From contig NZ_CP036261.1 of NCBI RefSeq assembly GCF_007741475.1, forward strand, positions 3,659,798 to 3,723,797: a DNA stretch of 64,000 nucleotides, written 5' to 3'. This document shows positions 61,726 through 64,000 of this stretch, in pieces. The position numbers and the translations under genes were made by a program. Numbering within the stretch: the stretch's first letter is position 1; each line of letters starts with the position of its first letter. This DNA is from Rosistilla ulvae. GTDB lineage: Bacteria; Planctomycetota; Planctomycetia; Pirellulales; Pirellulaceae. The notes under the pieces were generated by a model that saw only the letters and a list, made by a program, of their open reading frames with translations, had not been told where the DNA came from and made no database searches.

Positions 61726-64000
61726 ATGAGTAACGAATCTCCCATCGACGAACTGCTGGAAGAACTGCTCGAATCCCACCGTTCGGTCGAAGAGGTCTGT
61801 GCGGACCATCCCGAATTGATTCGCGAAGTTCGCAGCCGGTTTCAAAAAATCCGCAGCGTCGAATCTCAAATCGATCAATTGTTTCCCCCGTCGGTAACGC
61901 CGGCTCATTTGGTCGATGCGCGCACGGCTGTGCAGAACGCCGCTTTACCGGAGATCCCCGGCTACGATGTCGATTCGGTGCTTGGGCACGGCGGAATGGG
62001 AGTCGTCTACCATGCGCGGCATCTTCAACTGAATCGCACCGTGGCGATCAAAACGCTGCTGGCCGGGTCTTATGCGACCGATGTGGAACGGTTGCGGTTT
62101 GCCCGTGAAGCGGAAGCGATCGCAGGTTTGCGGCACCCTCATATCGTCCAAATCTACGACGTGGGGGAGGTCGCAGGCCGGCCGTTTTACACGATGGAAT
62201 TGGTCGAAGGGGGGACGCTGTCTCAAAAACTGGCGGCCAACCCGGTGTCGGTACGCGAGGCGGCTGAAACGGCAGCGGTGTTATCGCGCGCTGTACAAGC
62301 GGCGCATGAGGGGGGCATCGTGCACCGCGATCTCAAGCCCGCCAACATCTTGTTGACAGACGACCAAACGCCCAAGATCAGCGATTTTGGTTTGGCGAGA
62401 CGCTTCGATGGCGAAGCGGATCTGACTCTCACCGGTGCCCGCATGGGGACCCCCAGCTACATGGCTCCCGAACAGGCGACGGGCGAGTTCGTTGGCCCCG
62501 CTGTCGACATCTATGCCTTGGGGACACTGTTGTATGAGATGTTAACCGGCCAGCCACCGTTTCGCGATGAATCGATCATCGAAACCGAACGCCGGCTGAT
62601 CTCCGAAGATCCGATCCCCCCATCGAACTCCAACCACAATGTTCCTCGCGACCTGGAAACCATCTGCCTGAAGTGCCTGGAGAAGGAACCGCACCAACGC
62701 TATCTATCGGCCGCCGATCTGGCCGACGACCTGCAGCGTTTCTTGCGATATGAACCGATCGCAGCGCGGCCGATCAGCCGCACCGCTCGGGGGTGGCGTT
62801 GGGTTCGGCGGAGTCCATCGACCGCCGCTTTGATCGTCACCGCCGTCGCCCTGTTTGGCCTGCTGGCCGCATACGGAACGCGAGAACTCGCGTTGGCATC
62901 CGGCAGCCGAGCCGAGAAGGCGCGGCTGACCGCTCGATTGGAATCGGGACTCGAACTGGGACGCCAAGGTAGGTATGCCGAAAGTCTCGCACTGTTAGGA
63001 AAACTGGGGGACGGAGGGCACGTCGATTTGCGGCAGCGGATCGACCAAGCGATTACCAATCTCGATTTTATCGAAGAACTGGCTTCATTGTCACTGAATC
63101 GGTTCGCTGTTATCGATGGCCGATACGACCGGGCACACAACCAAGCGGTTGCCGATCAACGCTACGAAGCGATCTTTGAAGAATTGGGCATGGGCAGTGT
63201 GCATGACGATCCAACCGGCGTTGCCAACCGCGTGAAGGGATCCGAGGCAAAGCTTCCGCTGATCGCAGCCCTCGACGATTGGGCCGTTTGCGCGAACGCC
63301 GGCGATCGTCGCAATTGGGTCTTGGCCGTCGCTCGGGCCGCCGATCCCGATTCGACAGGCTTGCGCAACCGAATTCGCGATCCGGAGAAATGGTTGGATG
63401 CGGCGGTGCTTTCGGATCTGTCCCAACAGGCCCTTGAAGCGAATTTGTCGGTCCAATTGCTGTGCGTTTTGGGAGACCGTTGCGACGAAGCGGGGCTCGA
63501 TGCGGTCGCCTTCCGCAAACAAGTGCAACGGGCGCACACCAACGACTTCCTAGCCAACTTTGCTCTCGCCGACGAACTGTCCGAACGCGAACCGTCCGAA
63601 GCGATACGCTATTACCAAGCGGCGTTGGCGGTTCGACCGCATGCCTCCCCCGCTCACAACAACCTGGGTATGGCGCTCGCAAAACTCGGGCGCACCGACG
63701 AGGCGGTCGAATTCTTCCAATCTGCGTTACAGATCAATCCAAAATTTGTCCTGGCGCACTACAACCTCGGGCAAACTCTCGCGACCACAGGTAAACCTCG
63801 AGAAGCGATCGACCAATTTCAAGAGGCGATTGAAGTCGATGCCAACGATGCGTTTGGACGCTACCAACTCGGATTGGCGCTTCGAGGAACTGGAGAGCTG
63901 CAGCGAGCGGTGGAATCGTTTCGACAAGCGATTCAGATCGATCCGCGTTACGGCGCGGCATACGGGGCGCTTGGCGAAACACTGCTAGAAATGCAGCACA
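61726..64000 (+). CDS. Transmembrane Ser/Thr protein kinase with TPR repeats (C-terminus outside window)
   Basis: Open from ATG 61726 to the window edge (758 codons). N-terminal helices (IDELLEELLESHRSVEEVCA) precede the kinase domain (about 80-345): GHGGMGVVYHA, VAIK (Lys109), HRDLKPAN, DFGLA, MAPEQATG and CLEKEPHQRYLSA. One membrane helix (STAALIVTAVALFGLLAAYG, about 365-385) follows. From about 600 onward there are canonical TPR repeats: EAIRYYQAALAVRPHASPAH, NNLGMALAKLGRTDEAVEFF, ALQINPKFVLAHYNLGQTLA and AIEVDANDAFGRYQLGLALR. It pairs with the sigma factor 65 bases upstream and should control it. It lacks the Ser/Pro/Arg-rich kinase-domain insert seen in the other TPR kinase. Confidence 0.95.
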   Translation, partial: MSNESPIDELLEELLESHRSVEEVCADHPELIREVRSRFQKIRSVESQIDQLFPPSVTPAHLVDARTAVQNAALPEIPGYDVDSVLGHGGMGVVYHARHLQLNRTVAIKTLLAGSYATDVERLRFAREAEAIAGLRHPHIVQIYDVGEVAGRPFYTMELVEGGTLSQKLAANPVSVREAAETAAVLSRAVQAAHEGGIVHRDLKPANILLTDDQTPKISDFGLARRFDGEADLTLTGARMGTPSYMAPEQATGEFVGPAVDIYALGTLLYEMLTGQPPFRDESIIETERRLISEDPIPPSNSNHNVPRDLETICLKCLEKEPHQRYLSAADLADDLQRFLRYEPIAARPISRTARGWRWVRRSPSTAALIVTAVALFGLLAAYGTRELALASGSRAEKARLTARLESGLELGRQGRYAESLALLGKLGDGGHVDLRQRIDQAITNLDFIEELASLSLNRFAVIDGRYDRAHNQAVADQRYEAIFEELGMGSVHDDPTGVANRVKGSEAKLPLIAALDDWAVCANAGDRRNWVLAVARAADPDSTGLRNRIRDPEKWLDAAVLSDLSQQALEANLSVQLLCVLGDRCDEAGLDAVAFRKQVQRAHTNDFLANFALADELSEREPSEAIRYYQAALAVRPHASPAHNNLGMALAKLGRTDEAVEFFQSALQINPKFVLAHYNLGQTLATTGKPREAIDQFQEAIEVDANDAFGRYQLGLALRGTGELQRAVESFRQAIQIDPRYGAAYGALGETLLEMQH

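Noticed and set aside
1-64000. tRNA, rRNA, CRISPR, transposase or prophage genes
   Set aside because: Looked for T-loop-like GGTTCGAATC strings, regular repeat-spacer arrays and integrase/transposase motifs. None was convincing by eye, so no RNA gene or CRISPR array is claimed.

Overview
The window looks like chromosomal DNA from a planctomycete, most likely in the Pirellulaceae (Rhodopirellula/Rosistilla-like). This is inferred from gene content, not from a search. The diagnostic content is two cytochrome-DUF1549-DUF1553 / DUF1501 gene pairs, two proteins with the N-terminal LEPR-XLL motif, three Hanks-type kinases (two next to sigma factor genes), a sialate O-acetylesterase, a DUF1080-sugar dehydrogenase fusion and many Tat-signal proteins. 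About 37 genes are present. No rRNA, tRNA, CRISPR array, transposase or phage gene was seen.

Layout. 1-9490 (minus): the N-terminal 3163 codons of a giant extracellular protein with a LEPR-XLL motif, a metzincin-type zinc site, beta-helix repeats and RTX-like repeats. 10060-11843: a GGDEF protein and a convergent ATPase. 12009-17637 (minus): a GntR regulator, a collapsed DUF1501 remnant, a cytochrome-DUF1549/1553 protein and a full DUF1501 protein, probably one operon. 18202-18924: YebC/PmpR. 18972-23077 (minus): a second cytochrome-DUF1549/1553 + DUF1501 pair. 23548-28121: an acyltransferase-3 protein lacking its usual histidine, an unknown Tat protein and NhaA. 28239-31872 (minus): Gnd, GlpQ, SufE and a thioredoxin-fold protein. 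32154-34305: SucC-SucD, closed by a shared bidirectional terminator with trpF on the minus strand.

34427-44543 (minus): TrpF, a lactonase-type beta-propeller, a DUF151 nuclease-like protein, an FHA-GAF-histidine kinase, a zinc-ribbon membrane protein, an MMPL/RND exporter, a small protein that seems to start at ATC, and a sialate O-acetylesterase. 44544-45223: a gene-free stretch full of palindromic repeats that recur elsewhere in the window. 45224-47134: DUF1080-PQQ sugar dehydrogenase. 47386-56474 (minus): DUF1579, a WD40 kinase, then a tight sigma factor - TPR kinase - cysteine-rich LEPR-XLL operon. 56715-60514: BtuF-like protein and alpha-glucan phosphorylase. 61034-64000: a second sigma factor - TPR kinase pair, the kinase running off the end.

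Common themes: degradation of complex polysaccharides and sugar oxidation (DUF1549/1553/DUF1501 pairs, sialate esterase, DUF1080-GSDH, glucan phosphorylase, Gnd); phospho-signalling coupled to alternative sigma factors; and large secreted surface proteins. Core metabolism (sucCD, trpF, gnd, nhaA, sufE) is interspersed rather than clustered.
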